Source: Thereva unica (taxonomy: Eukaryota > Arthropoda > Insecta > Diptera > Therevidae). From it: 64,000 bases of DNA. This document shows, piece by piece, positions 42,520 through 54,639 of the stretch. Position numbers and translations under genes: made by a program. Position 1 is the stretch's first letter; the number at the start of each line of letters is the position of its first letter. The notes under the pieces were generated by a model. It searched no databases. It saw nothing but the letters and a program-made list of their open reading frames with translations, and was not told the DNA's origin. The DNA is taken from contig OX465281.1 in NCBI GenBank assembly GCA_949987705.1, forward strand, positions 79,760,543 through 79,824,542. The letters are read 5' to 3'.

Positions 42520-44869
42520 TTCCGATGCGATTATCACGATGTTCTTATCATTCACAAGTCACTTTTCTCACAAGCAAAATAGAAACTCATTTTCAGAGAG
42601 CACAGTTCTGACGCCCTTACTCTCCAAAACTAGCATAGCAACTGGAAACTGACGCTTCTTAGAGAATTAGGCAGATGTTAGAAACCGGTCCTTTGTCGAA
42701 ACTATGCCGACTTGCCCGGCGAAAGTAACAAAAGAACCGTTAACTATGCTGCGTTGCACTTTTTCGCCTACAGCTCGAAAACGGTAAGTTAAAAAACTTA
42801 AAAAAACGCGCCAAAAACTCTACCCCTGCGGTGGTGTGGAAAGGAGTATTTATTTTTAGCAAAATACTAAATACTGCACTCGTCACAACTTCTAGCGGCT
42901 CACCTAAAATTTTCGAAAAATTTGGCATTCTTCAATTGCCCATAACTTGGGCAAATTCCACTCCAAAAAATCAAACCATGTACCAAATTAAAGATTGGAT
43001 CCTCTACTTTTTTTATGTCTGATTAAAAAAATGTTTTTTTTCGATGCAGATGGCGCTGCTGTCGATCAAAGAAAGTACTAAAATTCGTAAATTTTTTTTT
43101 CTTTTTTAACAGGCGCGCGCTATGGAACATGCTAATCTGAGTTCAAAATCATAAAATTCAAAGTTTTTCCAACAAAATAGACTGTAATAAAGTTAGATTT
43201 CAATGGAAATTCGCGAAGTTATAGGGTTTTCAAAAAAAAAGGCATTTTTCGCGTTTTAAGCCAGAATTTCAACAAATTGCGATCAAAATCAATTTGGTTC
43301 AGCGTAAAAAAAAGTTTTCGATTACATTGTTGAAATTCTGACCTGAGAAATCTTAATTTCGAGTTGTAAATCTTTTTTGATTCGAAAAAGCGATCGTTTA
43401 ATCAGTTAAAGTAAACTTGTATGAAAAAACTTTGTTTTTTTCTTTTAACCGCCGGCGTTTGCATTACCCAGAGTGTACCACGAGGAGATCGCACGGTCGG
43501 ATTTACACTCCAAAAGCTTTTTTTTGTTTTTTGTTTTTTTTTTAGTGAGGGGTTACCCTGGTAACCCACGAATTCTTCAATGATTTGTGTAAGCGCCTAC
43601 CTGGTAATCGAAAAATTCTACTGGAAATTTAGGAAAATGGAGGTCTTTACGTTGTAATGAGTAGGTAAGCGACTAGGTAATGCCTTGTGAAATACTTTCG
43701 TTGGAAATGTGATGTGCTTTTATTATTTGTCTTTGGCTTGTCGAAGCCTCTCTTCTTGAGTTTATTCCGTCCTCATCAATTTTATAAGATTAATTTATAC
43801 CACTAACAGTGAGCAACAAAATCGAAAAGATGTCTTGTTAGAAAATTCCTTACCAAATGTAGCAAAAATGGAATGGTACTTTCGGAAAGCATTGTTTTTA
43901 TTGCTAAAAAGGGTACCCAGTAATTTATTCTTACATGGTAATCTACCTATGTATTCACCTAATACATTTCGCCTCTGAAATAAGTCCTCGTCTGTAATGC
44001 CTACTGTAAGTGCTTACCGCCCTAGGACATCCCTATGTAAAAGTAACCTATGATTTCATCGAAAAGGTAATGGGTCCATCTCATTACCACCTCGCTTACC
44101 TACCCATTGCATTTCCCGCTGGGACTGTCATTGTTACATTTGAGAACGAAAAAAAAAAAATAAAAATACTGCAAAATTATATGTATATTGTGTTTATTAT
44201 ATATATTGCATGTAATGAATAACAGATAACGAGCAACATGGCAGTTGTCACGTGATAATCGCCACAGCGCGAAGCGCCGTGGCCCGGGGCACCGGTTTTT
44301 TAGAATCTTGTACACTTTCCTTGTATGAAATGGAACATCTTTCCTTTTATTTGTCTATGGTTTTACTAAAAAATAACAAAATTAAAGAAATTGTCTATTT
44401 TATAGTTATTATGCGCTAATAAAAAAATAATATTAAACTAATGTTGAAAACCCATTCTTTGAATAGAGAAGACGAGGAAGTGCAATTTATTAAACACGGG
44501 CAAGCATTTTGGCAACACTAACAAATAGCATTCTTTACGTATTTGTGTCAATCCTGGTCAGTGGCTGTGTTATATTCATTCAAAAACCGGGAGGGATATC
44601 GTTTCTCAGCAACCATCTCGGTGAAAACGTTTCACTTGGCTAAATGTTTGAAGCAGACCCTTCGCAAAACCTGAACAAATTTCACTACGCCTATGTCCGG
44701 GATTGACAATGTATTTTGTTGTTGTGGCTAAAGTGAATGTATTTTGTTGTTGTGGTTAAAGTGGAGGGAGAGAATTAGAGAGAAAATTTCTTGATCCCAA
44801 GTGCTTCCCTCAAATCCGTGTACATGTACGCTATTTTCGGTTCCTTATCTTCTCTATTCAAAGAACCCA
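42520..44869. other. Non-coding stretch
   Basis: No gene seen. 42770-42800 (GCTCGAAAACGGTAAG) is inversely related to 36768-36783, so these may be equivalent parts of the terminal regions of the element carrying the FEN-like gene. 44110-44125 has ATTTCCCGCTGGGA, similar to the CCCAGCAGGAAAT MITE end at 54178. A short GC hairpin GCCACAGCGCGAAGCGCCGTGGC is at 44260-44283. Confidence 0.4.
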
Positions 44870-45239
44870 TTCCCATTAATTTTAGAGGTTTACAACAGAA
44901 ATTCGCAACCCTAAAACTCAAATCAGTGTAACTATCGCCATCTAACAAACTAACCTGAAAGATGTGTGTCCATATCTACATTGATTTATACTAGTCAATG
45001 ATATCTACTCACTCTATAATTATGGTATACACATTGATTATACATATACTAAGTAGATGTGGACAAACGCGAGTCAAATTAACTTCAGGTTACGGCACCA
45101 CGAGCTGGGGTCGCTAACATCGCAGGGTTTTATGCTCCGCTATATATGGTTAGTTTCCGAAATAAACTTTTTCTGGTTTATGTGAAAGCCCTTTGAAAAA
45201 GGAAGCTGCGACTTTGGGTTTAGTGGCTGCGAATATAAA

Positions 45240-45544
45240 GGCCTCGATTCCCAGATCCGACGGGAGGGAAGTGAGTTGCGGATTTGACACTTTGCGATTC
45301 TCAGATCCGCAACCCCGAATTTCTTTTTGACATTTTCCGCGCTGTAAAAGTGTGATCCCCTACAAATTTTCTGCGGATTTGAACGACAAATGCGCCTGAG
45401 ATAATCCGACATCATATATTTCATTATCGCGTGAGTCTTCACTCCGAATTTTCGATTTAAACCAATCCGGGACTGCGGATTTGAGAATCGCAAAGTGTCA
45501 AATCCTCACTCACTTCCCTCCCGTCGGATCTGGGAATCGAGGCC
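45240..45544. mobile_element. MITE with ~75-bp GGCCTCGATTCCCAGATCC ends
   Basis: Arms 45240-45315 and 45470-45544 are near-perfect inverse complements (GATCCGACGGGAGGGAAGTG). An empty site exists in the related repeat copy at 31065-31085 (GGATCTAAAAATAGATTTC), which places the borders and suggests a 3-4 bp A-rich TSD. Non-coding. Confidence 0.78.
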
Positions 45545-46509
45545 AAAAATAGATTCCTATGCGCTTTTTCCTATTGTTTTGTTCAAGAAGGGCAAGGAGG
45601 ATGAAAAAATGATGATTTCGTGGGCGATGGGTGAAATTTGACAATGAGGGAATAAATGAATGGGCGAGACATCTTTTATGGGAAATTTGGCTACAAGCAT
45701 GTTTTTATTATCTTGAGAAAAATGAAATAGATTTGAAGGGATTATTTCACCTTTTTACCGGAAATATGTGAAATTTGTAGTTTTTGTTTTTCAATTTTAA
45801 TTTTAAAATTGAAATTTTTGCAAATAATAGTACTAGTATTGCTATATAAAATAATTTTCACTTTTGATGTATGCCAGTTAATTTTGCAGTTTTACGAAGG
45901 GGCCGATTTAGAGATTGCAAAAATTTTCCGCTTTTCGGTTGGTTGCACGCATAACTCTTAAGTTTCCGAATAAAAATTAAAATGAAGTTACTTTTGATAA
46001 GAGCCTTTTTAACTACTTGGCACTTTTTAAGAAAATGATTTTTTTACCTTTGAACAATAAAAAAATATTAAAAATAAATGAAAATATTGCAGATAGTCAG
46101 TCACACACCAAGAAACCTTAAGTGAGTTTTTGTGGCAAAGGCCTAGCCGCTAATTATGGGGCTTCACGGCAGGCTTTCAGTTAAATAATTAATCCAGTCT
46201 GTTTGTGAATGTGTTTAATAATTTAAACAATTTATATTTCAAATTCTTGGATTATTTCCACTAAATTTTAAAATTTGATGCTATCGGGAGCAAGCGAGTG
46301 ATTTTATTGAAGTCACCATAACTAAATGAAGGCCTGGTGGAGTCGGATATAAAGAATATGTATATACCAAAACCTTTAGAATTTTGGGTAATTACTTACA
46401 GCAGAGGTAGGGGTTGTATAGGGGTTGACATGAACACATTTTCTTTGAAATTACGCGTCTGTCATACTTAAAAAAGTTTTTTTGGGCTATGATTTTATAG
46501 AAAACACTG

Positions 46510-46833
46510 GGGCTGTACTCCCGAAGACGAGACGATGAGGAAACGAAACGAAATAACGAGACGAGACGAAAATATATTTCCTACTCCTGGAGACGATAAT
46601 CTCGTATTGCCTTGTGTTTGTAAATTTTGACCTATTATGCAAAACAAATTAAAATTATAAAAATAATTAACAATCCCAACATACAATTTAACAAGCACTA
46701 ACGTCTAAACGAAGTCTATTACAAATATGTCATCGTTTGTTTAGACGAAAACGAGACGATATCGTCATCCAAGGTAGCATTTTGACAAAACGGTTTCGTT
46801 TTCGTTTCGTTTCGTCTTCGGGAGTACAGGCCC
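46510..46833. mobile_element. MITE with GGGCTGTACTCCCGAAGACGA ends
   Basis: Left GGGCTGTACTCCCGAAGACG, inverse right CGTCTTCGGGAGTACAGGCCC. Each arm continues as purine-rich ACGAAACGAAAC/GACGAGACGAGA repeats. Non-coding. Confidence 0.75.
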
Positions 46834-47334
46834 TGTTTTTACAAGTTTAGCTATTTGATAAGCACTTTTTTAATAAACATTATGACTCTAAATTGCGCGT
46901 CCCCAAACAGAGTTCGGGTCAACTCCCAAGCTACCTCATTCTCTCGCGTAATTATTCAGGCTTGGAATCTCGGACCGCGACGAGTATTGTAGGCGCGCGA
47001 CCATCCTCGTGTTGTAGCCACAGCGGAAGGTGACGGCAAAGTAAATTATTACCCTTAATATGAACATTTAAAAAAATGATCAAAATAGGAACTGTCCCTG
47101 ATGAGTAACAAGTATAAGCATTAATTAATTCGACTTATTTTGAGAAATATCAAGGTTTTGAACAAAAATTCTGATTTTTTTGTATTGTTTCTTATTATCG
47201 TAAACAAATATTTTCAAATTTATATTTTGCATAATATGTACCCTTTTCCACACCACCTTCGAGGTAAAGTACTAGGCGCTTTTTTAACGTGGTTTCCCCT
47301 TTAGGAATAATCCACACTTTGTTTTGGCCAAGCA

Positions 47335-47835
47335 AGCACCACTCACCATGAGCACCATCACCTATTCCACCGTCAGCACCACCGCCATAATCATCATCAC
47401 CATCATTAAGTTCATCATCTGCACCATTACCACTCACCATCAGCACCATCACCATCTCTACCGTCACCTATATCACCATCAGCAATTCCACCATTAGCAC
47501 CACCACCATAACCACCATCACCAATTTCACCATCTGCATCACCTACCATCACCAATACCACTACCACCATCAGCACCATGGCCGCGATAACAACCACTCA
47601 CTCAAAATCGCCATAGAACCACCACCATTGCCATCAGAACCACCACCACTCGCCATTAGCACAATCATCAATTTCACCATCACTAATATCACCATCTGCA
47701 CCACCGCTGTTACTACCATCACCAATACCACTAGAACATAATCACCATAGCACCATTGCCACTCGACCACTCGCCATCAGCATCAACACCAATGTCACTA
47801 TCAGCACCATGTCCACCATTGCCACTATAACCATA
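47335..47835. repeat. (CAY)n-rich low-complexity tract
   Basis: About 500 bp of imperfect triplets (ACC, ATC, AGC with CACCATCACC motifs). Any open frame across it (Gly/Asp/Val-rich on the minus strand) is a consequence of the repeat. Confidence 0.85.
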
Positions 47836-47976
47836 ACATTATTCCGTTCCCCTCAATATATTAATCCTTTTTGACGTGTCTTTGAATTGAAATGTCTGAT
47901 TCATATTTTTGAGTTCTATCCATATAAGCAGTTTTAAAATATATTTTAAAACTACTGGCTTGTGTTCACAACCTGG

Positions 47977-48480
47977 CTACTGTGAAACCAGAGAATTTAT
48001 TTTAGGAAAAATAAATTGGTTGAGGACATCTTTTTGCCACAAAATCTTCTGAAATAGTTCCTGAAATGCGCAATATACAATTACTAATTCGGCTTCAAAT
48101 ACTTCACTAGGAACAGTAAGAGAACCATATGAATGGGACGGATTAAATGCTTTATGTTGTATTAGCAAATATTTATTAGATGTTTCAGGGGAACTATTTG
48201 CAACATGGGATTTGCATGCCTCACATTTCATACAATGAACTATTTTATGAGATATGTAACCGAAATAATATACATAAGTTCGACTTATATTTAAGCTTTT
48301 CCTGCGGTGTACTCTTGTCAATAATGTCCTGAAGCATTTCTACATATTCTTCTATTTGGTTATTTTCTTCTTCATCCATATAGTCATTACTAGTACAAGC
48401 TTCTGGTGGTACGATGACCTCACTTTCTCTTGTTGGATTACAATCTAACTGGGATGAGGAATTTAATCCTTGTGTAGCTT
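47977..48480 (-). pseudogene. P-element/THAP9-like transposase C-terminal remnant
   Basis: Minus strand 48480-48310: VIVPPEACTSNDYMDEEENN, QIEEYVEMLQDIIDKSTPQE; then, after a one-base shift near 48300, YVYYFGYISHKIVHCMKCEA and CKSHV...EVFEAELVIVYCAFQELF. The Y(x)GY(I/V)xxKI..C..C...L pattern matches the C-terminal domain of P-element/THAP9-like transposases, though other TE families have similar blocks. Only the C-terminus is present. The frame at 48961-48599 (…EAFKAGENVEERQ) may be more of it but I do not recognise it. Confidence 0.45.
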
Positions 48481-49075
48481 CCTTCCTTCCAGGTGAAATG
48501 ATAACGCCTTTTATGCAATTTACTATCTGCTTACTACTTTACTTTATTTAACTTCATTTACAAATTAACTTTGAATAATAGAATTTATTTAACTTCGTTT
48601 ACAAATTAACTTTGAATAATAGAAATATATGTATATAAATTTGCTTGGGGACGCTCGTGCGTGAGACGTCTTCTCGTTCGGGTGGCGATAAATTTACTGA
48701 TTGATATTGTAGTTCCTTGACTGCATGCCCATCACCAAACATTATGTCCGTTATCTGGTCACTGTTGATACGGGAAATTTTATTTTTCGTTTTGTCTTTG
48801 TTTTGCGATGCAGATGCTGGATGCTGGCGTTCTTCAACATTCTCCCCCGCCTTGAAAGCTTCATGATTTCGAAATATCCAAATAGTCATAGTATGGATTT
48901 GTTTATGGAGTTCTTTCATCGAGTTCATTAAAAAAACGACAAGGGAAATTTTATGAAGCACCTACTTCGATGCTTAAAAATTTCAAAATTAAACGGAAGT
49001 TAAGTGTTATTTTTTACACTGTTACACGAAATCCTCGCTAGCAAATAATAAATATGTTTCTAAAAAATCAATTAT

Positions 49076-49105
49076 CCTTACTAATATTATAAATGCGAAA
49101 GTAAC

Positions 49106-49154
<49 letters not shown>

Positions 49155-52100
49155 TACGCTTTCACGCCTAAACCACTAAACCGATTTTGATGAAATTTCC
49201 TACAGACATAGTTTAGACCTTGGAGACGGACATAAGCTACTTTTTATGGAGAAAAAAAGGGTTTAAGGGGGTGAAATGGGGTTCAATAAGTTGTAAGGGG
49301 ATTTTTTATCTTTACTTTTTTTTCTATTGTATAAAAAGTAACTGACTGACAGACAACGCACAACCTAAACCGCTGGAGCTAAAGGGCTGAAATTTGGACA
49401 GTGCATCCCTATAATGGAGTGGACATCCACTATAAAGCGATTTTTCGAAATTCATCCCCTAAGGGGGTGAAATGGGGTTTATCCAAACCGTTGGAGCTAT
49501 AGGGCTGAAATTTTGGCAGTGCATCCCTATAATGGCGTGGACATCCGCTAAGAAGCGATTTTTCGAAATTCATCCCCTAAGGGGGTGAAATGGGGTTTAC
49601 CCAAACCGCTGGAGCTATAGGGTTGAAATTTTAACAGTGCATCCCTATAATGACGTGGACATCCACTAAAGAGCGATTTTTCGAAATTCATCCCCTAAGG
49701 GTGTGAAATGGGGTTTTTACAAACCGCTAAAGCTATAGGGCTGAAATTTTGACAGTGCATCCCTATAATGGCGTGGACATCCACTATAAAGCGATTTTTC
49801 GAAATTCATCTCTTAAGGGGGTGAAATGGGGTTTATCCAAACCGCTGGAGCTATAGGGTTGAAATTTTAACAGTGGATCCCTATAATGACGTGGACATCC
49901 ACTAAAGAGCGATTTTTCGAAATTCATCCCCTAAGGGTGTGAAATGGGGTTTTTACAAACCGCTAAAGCTATACGGCTGAAATTTTGACAGTGCATCCCT
50001 ATAATGACGTTTACATCCAGTAATCCACTAAAGAGCGATTTTTCAAAATTCATCCCCTAAGGGTGTGAAATAGGGTTTTTACAAACCGCTAAAGCTATAG
50101 GGCTGAAATTTGGACAGTGCATCCCTATAATGGAGTGGACATCCACTATAAAGCGATTTTTCGAAATTCATCCCTTAAGCGGGTGAAATAGGGTTTATCC
50201 AAACCGCTGGAGCTATAGGGTTGAAATTTTAACAGTGCATCCCTATAATGACGTGGACATCCACTAAAGAGCGATTTTTCGAAATTCATCCCCTAAAGGT
50301 GTGAAATGGGATTTTTACAAACCGCTAAAGCTATAGGGCTGAAATTTGGACAGTGCATCCCTATAATGGAGTGGACATCCACTATAAAGCGATTTTTCGA
50401 AATTCATCCCCTAAGGGGGTGAAATGGGGTTTATCCAAACCGCTAAAGTTATAGGGCTGGAATTTTAACAGTGCATCCCTATAATGGAGTGGACATCCAC
50501 TATAAGGCAATTTTTCGAAATTTATCCCCTAAGAGGGTGAAATGGGGTTTACCCAAACCGCTGGAGCTATAGGGCTGAAATTTTGAACAGTGCATCCCCT
50601 TAATGACGTGGACATCCATTATGAAACGATTTTTCGAAATTCATCCCCTGAGGGGGTTAAATGGGGTTAAGCCAAACCGCTGGAGCTAAACGGCTGAAAT
50701 TTTGACAGTGCATATTTATAATGAAGTTGACATTTACTAAGAAGCGATTTTTCGAAATTCATCCCCTAAAGGGGTGAAAAGGGGTTACCAAACTACTGGA
50801 GCTACAGGATTGAAATTTGGACAGTGCATCCCTATAATGACGTGGACATCCACTAAGAGGCGATTACTCGAAATGCACCCCCAAAGGGGATGAAATGGGG
50901 TTAACCCAAACCTCTGAAGCTGAAGGGCTGAAATTTTGACAGTGCATCCCTATAATCACGTAGAAATGAATGACTCGAAATTCGATGGATGTCCACTCCA
51001 TTATAGGGATGCACTGTCCAAATTTCAGCCCTATAGCTTTAGCGGTTTGTAAAAACCCTATTTCACACCCTTAGGGGATGAATTTTGAAAAATCGCTCTT
51101 TAGTGGATTACTGGATGTAAACGTCATTATAGGGATGCACTGTCAAAATTTCAGCCCTATAGCTCCAGCGGTTTGGGTAAACCCCATTTCACCCTCTTAG
51201 GGGATGAATTTCGAAAAATTGCCTTATAGTGGATGTCCACTCCATTATAGGGATGCACTGTTAAAATTCCAGCCCTATAACTTTAGCGGTTTGGATAAAC
51301 CCCATTTCACCCCCTTAGGGGATGAATTTCGAAAAATCGCTTTATAGTGGATGTCCACTCCATTATAGGGATGCACTGTCAAAATTTCAGCCCTATAGCT
51401 TTAGCGGTTTGTAAAAACCCCATTTCACACCCTTAGGGGATGAATTTCGAAAAATCGCTCTTTAGTGGATGTCCACTGTTCAAAATTTCAGCCCTATAGC
51501 TCCAGCGGTTTGGGTAAACCCCATTTCACCCTCTTAGGGGATAAATTTCGAAAAATTGCCTTATAGTGGATGTCCACTCCATTATAGGGATGCACTGTTA
51601 AAATTCCAGCCCTATAACTTTAGCGGTTTGGATAAACCCCATTTCACCCCCTTAGGGGATGAATTTCGAAAAATCGCTTTATAGTGGATGTCCACTCCAT
51701 TATAGGGATGCACTGTCCAAATTTCAGCCCTATAGCTTTAGCGGTTTGTAAAAACCCCATTTCACACCTTTAGGGGATGAATTTCGAAAAATCGCTCTTT
51801 AGTGGATGTCCACGTCATTATAGGGATGCACTGTTAAAATTTCAACCCTATAGCTCCAGCGGTTTGGATAAACCCTATTTCACCCTCTTAAGGGATGAAT
51901 TTCGAAAAATCGCTTTATAGTGGATGTCCACGCCATTATAGGGATGCACTGCCAAAATTTCAGCCCTATAGCTCCAACGGTTTGGATAAACCCCATTTCA
52001 CCCCCTTAGGGGATGAATTTCGAAAAATCGCTTTATAGTGGATGTCCACTCCATTATAGGGATGCACTGTCCAAATTTCAGCCCTTTAGCTCCAGCGGTT

Positions 52101-52380
52101 TAGGTTGTGCGTTGTCTGTCAGTCAGTTACTTTTTATACAATAGAAAAAAAAGTAAAGATAAAAAATCCCCTTACAACTTATTGAACCCCATTTCACCCC
52201 CTTAAACCCTTTTTTTCTCCATAAAAAGTAGCTTATGTCCGTCTCCAAGGTCTAAACTATGTCTGTAGGAAATTTCATCAAAATCGGTTTAGTGGTTTAG
52301 GCGTGAAAGCGTAACAGACAGACAGACAGACAGACAGACAGAGTTACTTTCGCATTTATAATATTAGTAAGGATTCATTT
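49076..52380. mobile_element. Giant foldback element with ~118-bp satellite arms (Helitron-like end)
   Basis: The ends are exact inverse complements: ATCCTTACTAATATTATAAA + TGCGAAAGTAACTCTGTCTG at left, the reverse at right. Next inward in each arm come (GTCT)n and a block with CGCTTTCACGCCTAAACCAC, then tandem copies of a ~118-bp unit (GGAGCTATAGGGCTGAAATT ... GTGCATCCCTATAATGGCGT ... CCCCTAAGGGGGTGAAATGG): about 14 units in plus orientation (49365-50975) and about 10 in minus orientation (50990-52110). The centre is near 50985. No coding sequence. The CTACTAATATTATAAA start and microsatellite resemble non-autonomous Helitrons; 310 bp downstream is ACGCGGGTTTTATGCTAG (52675-52692), a typical Helitron-like CTAG end, so the whole element may reach 52692. 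Confidence 0.72.
49107..49153. repeat. (GTCT)n microsatellite, left arm
   Basis: About 11 GTCT repeats; the right arm has the inverse (CAGA)n, shorter, at 52314-52342. Confidence 0.93.
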
Positions 52381-53089
52381 GTGATTGCTTCATAATTTCT
52401 TACATCCACGTAAATAGACGAACAAACTTAACGAACGTTCGTCAAACCCTAAAATGTCACTTTTCTTGATGACATACACATGCCAATCTCTGCTTCAAAA
52501 CTTGCAGATTTGTTGAGCAGAGGCGATATTCGCAGCAATTTGTTTACCATATTTATTAAAAAAATGCACTATAATAAACCCTTTTTAGGGATAATAACAG
52601 CTGACTTTTTTTTTGGTTTTTTTTTAAGGAAAACATTGCACATAATAAACAGTTTTTAAAGGCGTTGCAAGGCACGCGGGTTTTATGCTAGTTTGTTATA
52701 AATTTGCTCTCATAACTTTCCTGTTGTTTTTATTTTTAAATTACGTCTTTCCGACCCCCGAAAGTATGCAATATGCCAATTAAGAAATTCCCCAAAAACT
52801 CGATAGGAACCCCGATAAAACCTGGGTTTTCAGATTTGTATGGGGAAGAACTATATAGTTCATTAAAAAAAAACACGGCTACAGTCTCCACTAAATGGAA
52901 TCGCACTATTAAGGCTGAATCACCTTGCTTCGTTCTCTTTCTTTCGTTCTTTTTTTCTTTCAGTTTGCGAATTAAATGCTGTATCCTTCATATGGATGTG
53001 TCCACATTAGGAAGAACGGAGAGGAACCATTGTTGAGATATTTTGATTTACAGAGTTTTAAATGTTATGTTTTAACCCTATGGTTTTTT
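52381..53089. other. No gene; possible Helitron 3' terminus
   Basis: Contains GGCACGCGGGTTTTATGCTAG at 52672-52692 preceded by GTTGCAA, a plausible hairpin-plus-CTAG terminus, followed by T. The rest is AT-rich with no recognisable features. Confidence 0.35.
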
Positions 53090-53401
53090 TTTAAGTAAAC
53101 TGATTTTTTTTATGTGAAAGATTTGAGTCTCAGGAAAGATCCTTTATACTTCTGACAATCTCTTTTTTTCATATAGAGTGCAATGTCGAAAAGCAGCTCT
53201 ATTCGGGGAGGAAGGAACTGCCAGAACCTACTCGCGATATTTTAGTCCACCTACTCCCAACCATTACTATCGCGACTTTGACAACATCTCAACTTTGACA
53301 ACTCACTGGAGTGTTATGCCTCCTGAAACGAGTTGAATCTCATCAACCAATCGATGACATGGGCTTTGGTGGAGCGGGGAAGGGCTAAGAAAGGCTATGA
53401 C

Positions 53402-54280
53402 CAGCGCTGCCACTCTACTACAATTGTACTGTTTCTGCTACGATTTTTCTGCTACAACTTTTTACTCCGTACTATTTGATTTTCGTACCCATTCGTTATT
53501 TTCTTACGGTGATTGGTATAATATACATATACGTGTATACAAAAGTAAAGTGCAACTTAATAAGCATTTATATCGTGGTCTGCATGTGTTTTATGGCAAG
53601 TCTATCAAACAGCTCAAGTTAATTCAAATTTGGGATTAAAATAGGATCATCATTCCCAACAGGAAAAAGAGGCCTCCGCGAGTAATGTAGGATGCCTCCT
53701 ACGAGAGGTATCCACACATCCGAAATGTCTCGCTTTGGCATGATTTTAACATTAACTAACATGTCATTGGGCGGAGAGGGCTCCTTCTATTGTTCAAAAC
53801 AGTCTAAAGACAGTACTCCTATAGAACTCCCAATAGAGTTGATTTGGAGTACTACCGTAAAACTAGCAGTAGACTGAAATTGGAGATCTCTTCTTGAGTC
53901 CCATGGTGGTATGAAATGAAGGTCTCTTTTTTAGCTTTCAAATATTTCTTGGAAAATACATATTGCTTATAAGCATAAGCTGCGGTTAGATGCAGAATGA
54001 CGCAATCCGAATAGAACAGAAGCTCGAGTAGTAATAAAAAAGTAGAAAACGAGCTCTTATCACCTAACGAAACATAAACAAAGTCCGCGGTACAAACTCT
54101 TTAATCAATGACAAAAAACTCATTTGGGATGGCTCCTTTATTCATTCTCTAGGGAGGTCTCCCAAATTTCCTGCTGGGTATGGATACATTTACTTTTAGG
54201 ATCTAGTACTATTTTAATTGGATTAGTACATATTGTTCGTTGGATTAATACATGTTAAACTTATTTGGGTGGCAGTTCTG
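53402..54280. mobile_element. Non-autonomous hAT element (879 bp), 8-bp TSD
   Basis: Ends CAGCGCTGCCAC and inverse GTGGCAGTTCTG; identical octamer GCTATGAC on both sides (53394-53401, 54281-54288), which is single in copy 1 at 23131-23140. hAT-type TSD and ends. No transposase frame inside; a further MITE is nested at 53655-54178. Confidence 0.88.
53655..54178. mobile_element. MITE with CCCARCAGGAAA ends, nested in the hAT element
   Basis: Left CCCAACAGGAAAAAGAGGCC, inverse right GGAGGTCTCCCAAATTTCCTGCTGGG (quoted in parts: GGAGGTCTCCC, AAATTTCCTGCTGGG). Inverted repeat is imperfect and no TSD was identified. The short frame 53692-53877 inside shows no similarity I recognise. Confidence 0.5.
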
Positions 54281-54639
54281 GCTATGACAGGCGGGATCAG
54301 CCATGTAAAGAGGGAAGAAGAAAAAAGGAAAGTTATGTAGGTGGGAAGGTGAAAAAGGTAAAGGAAAGTGGGGCTGGCCGGGACTGTCAACCGTCAGCAA
54401 TTGGGTTTAAATTTTAGATTTTCTAATGTCGCCCCACAGGAAAATGATAAAATTTGCCTATTTGGAGGTTAGTTGGAGCTATAAATATTTCTTTGAGATA
54501 AGATCGCTTATTTTGAATTCTCAATTAGAAAAAGTTGTAAAACCTTTATTAACTTAACTTATTTATACACTGCAAAAATGTGTGATTTTAAAACGCAGGG
54601 TTGCCAAAAAAAAATATTAATGGTCTTGGATGTGAAGTA

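Larger units (their letters stand above)
44870..47180. other. Non-coding dispersed repeat, copy C
   Basis: Contains in order the blocks matched at 25925-26060 (inverted), 30890-31360 and 34980-35640. No ORF. Two MITEs (45240-45544 and 46510-46833) are inserted in it and account for its extra length. Confidence 0.52.
53090..54395 (-). mobile_element. SINE-like repeat, copy 2 (interrupted by hAT MITE)
   Basis: 53090-53401 and 54281-54395 match the two halves of the repeat around the RTE LINE (CTCCTGAAACGAGTTGAATC, AAAGTTATGTAGGTGGGAAG, GGGGCTGGCCGGGA). Here GAAAAGCAGCTCTATTCGGGG is continuous, showing the empty LINE target. The tRNA-like head is lost: homology stops at 54393 within GGCCGGGA. 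Confidence 0.72.

Noticed and set aside
43500..44300. Possible MITE with CCCAGCGGGAAAT end at ~44,120
   Set aside because: I could not find a convincing inverted partner upstream, so no element was called.
47195..47770. Gly/Asp/Val-rich minus-strand frames
   Set aside because: Produced by the (CAY)n tract; no start context or family resemblance.
49107..52342. CRISPR-like array suggested by regularly spaced repeats
   Set aside because: The units are contiguous tandem repeats without unique spacers, in an inverted arrangement within a eukaryotic genome.
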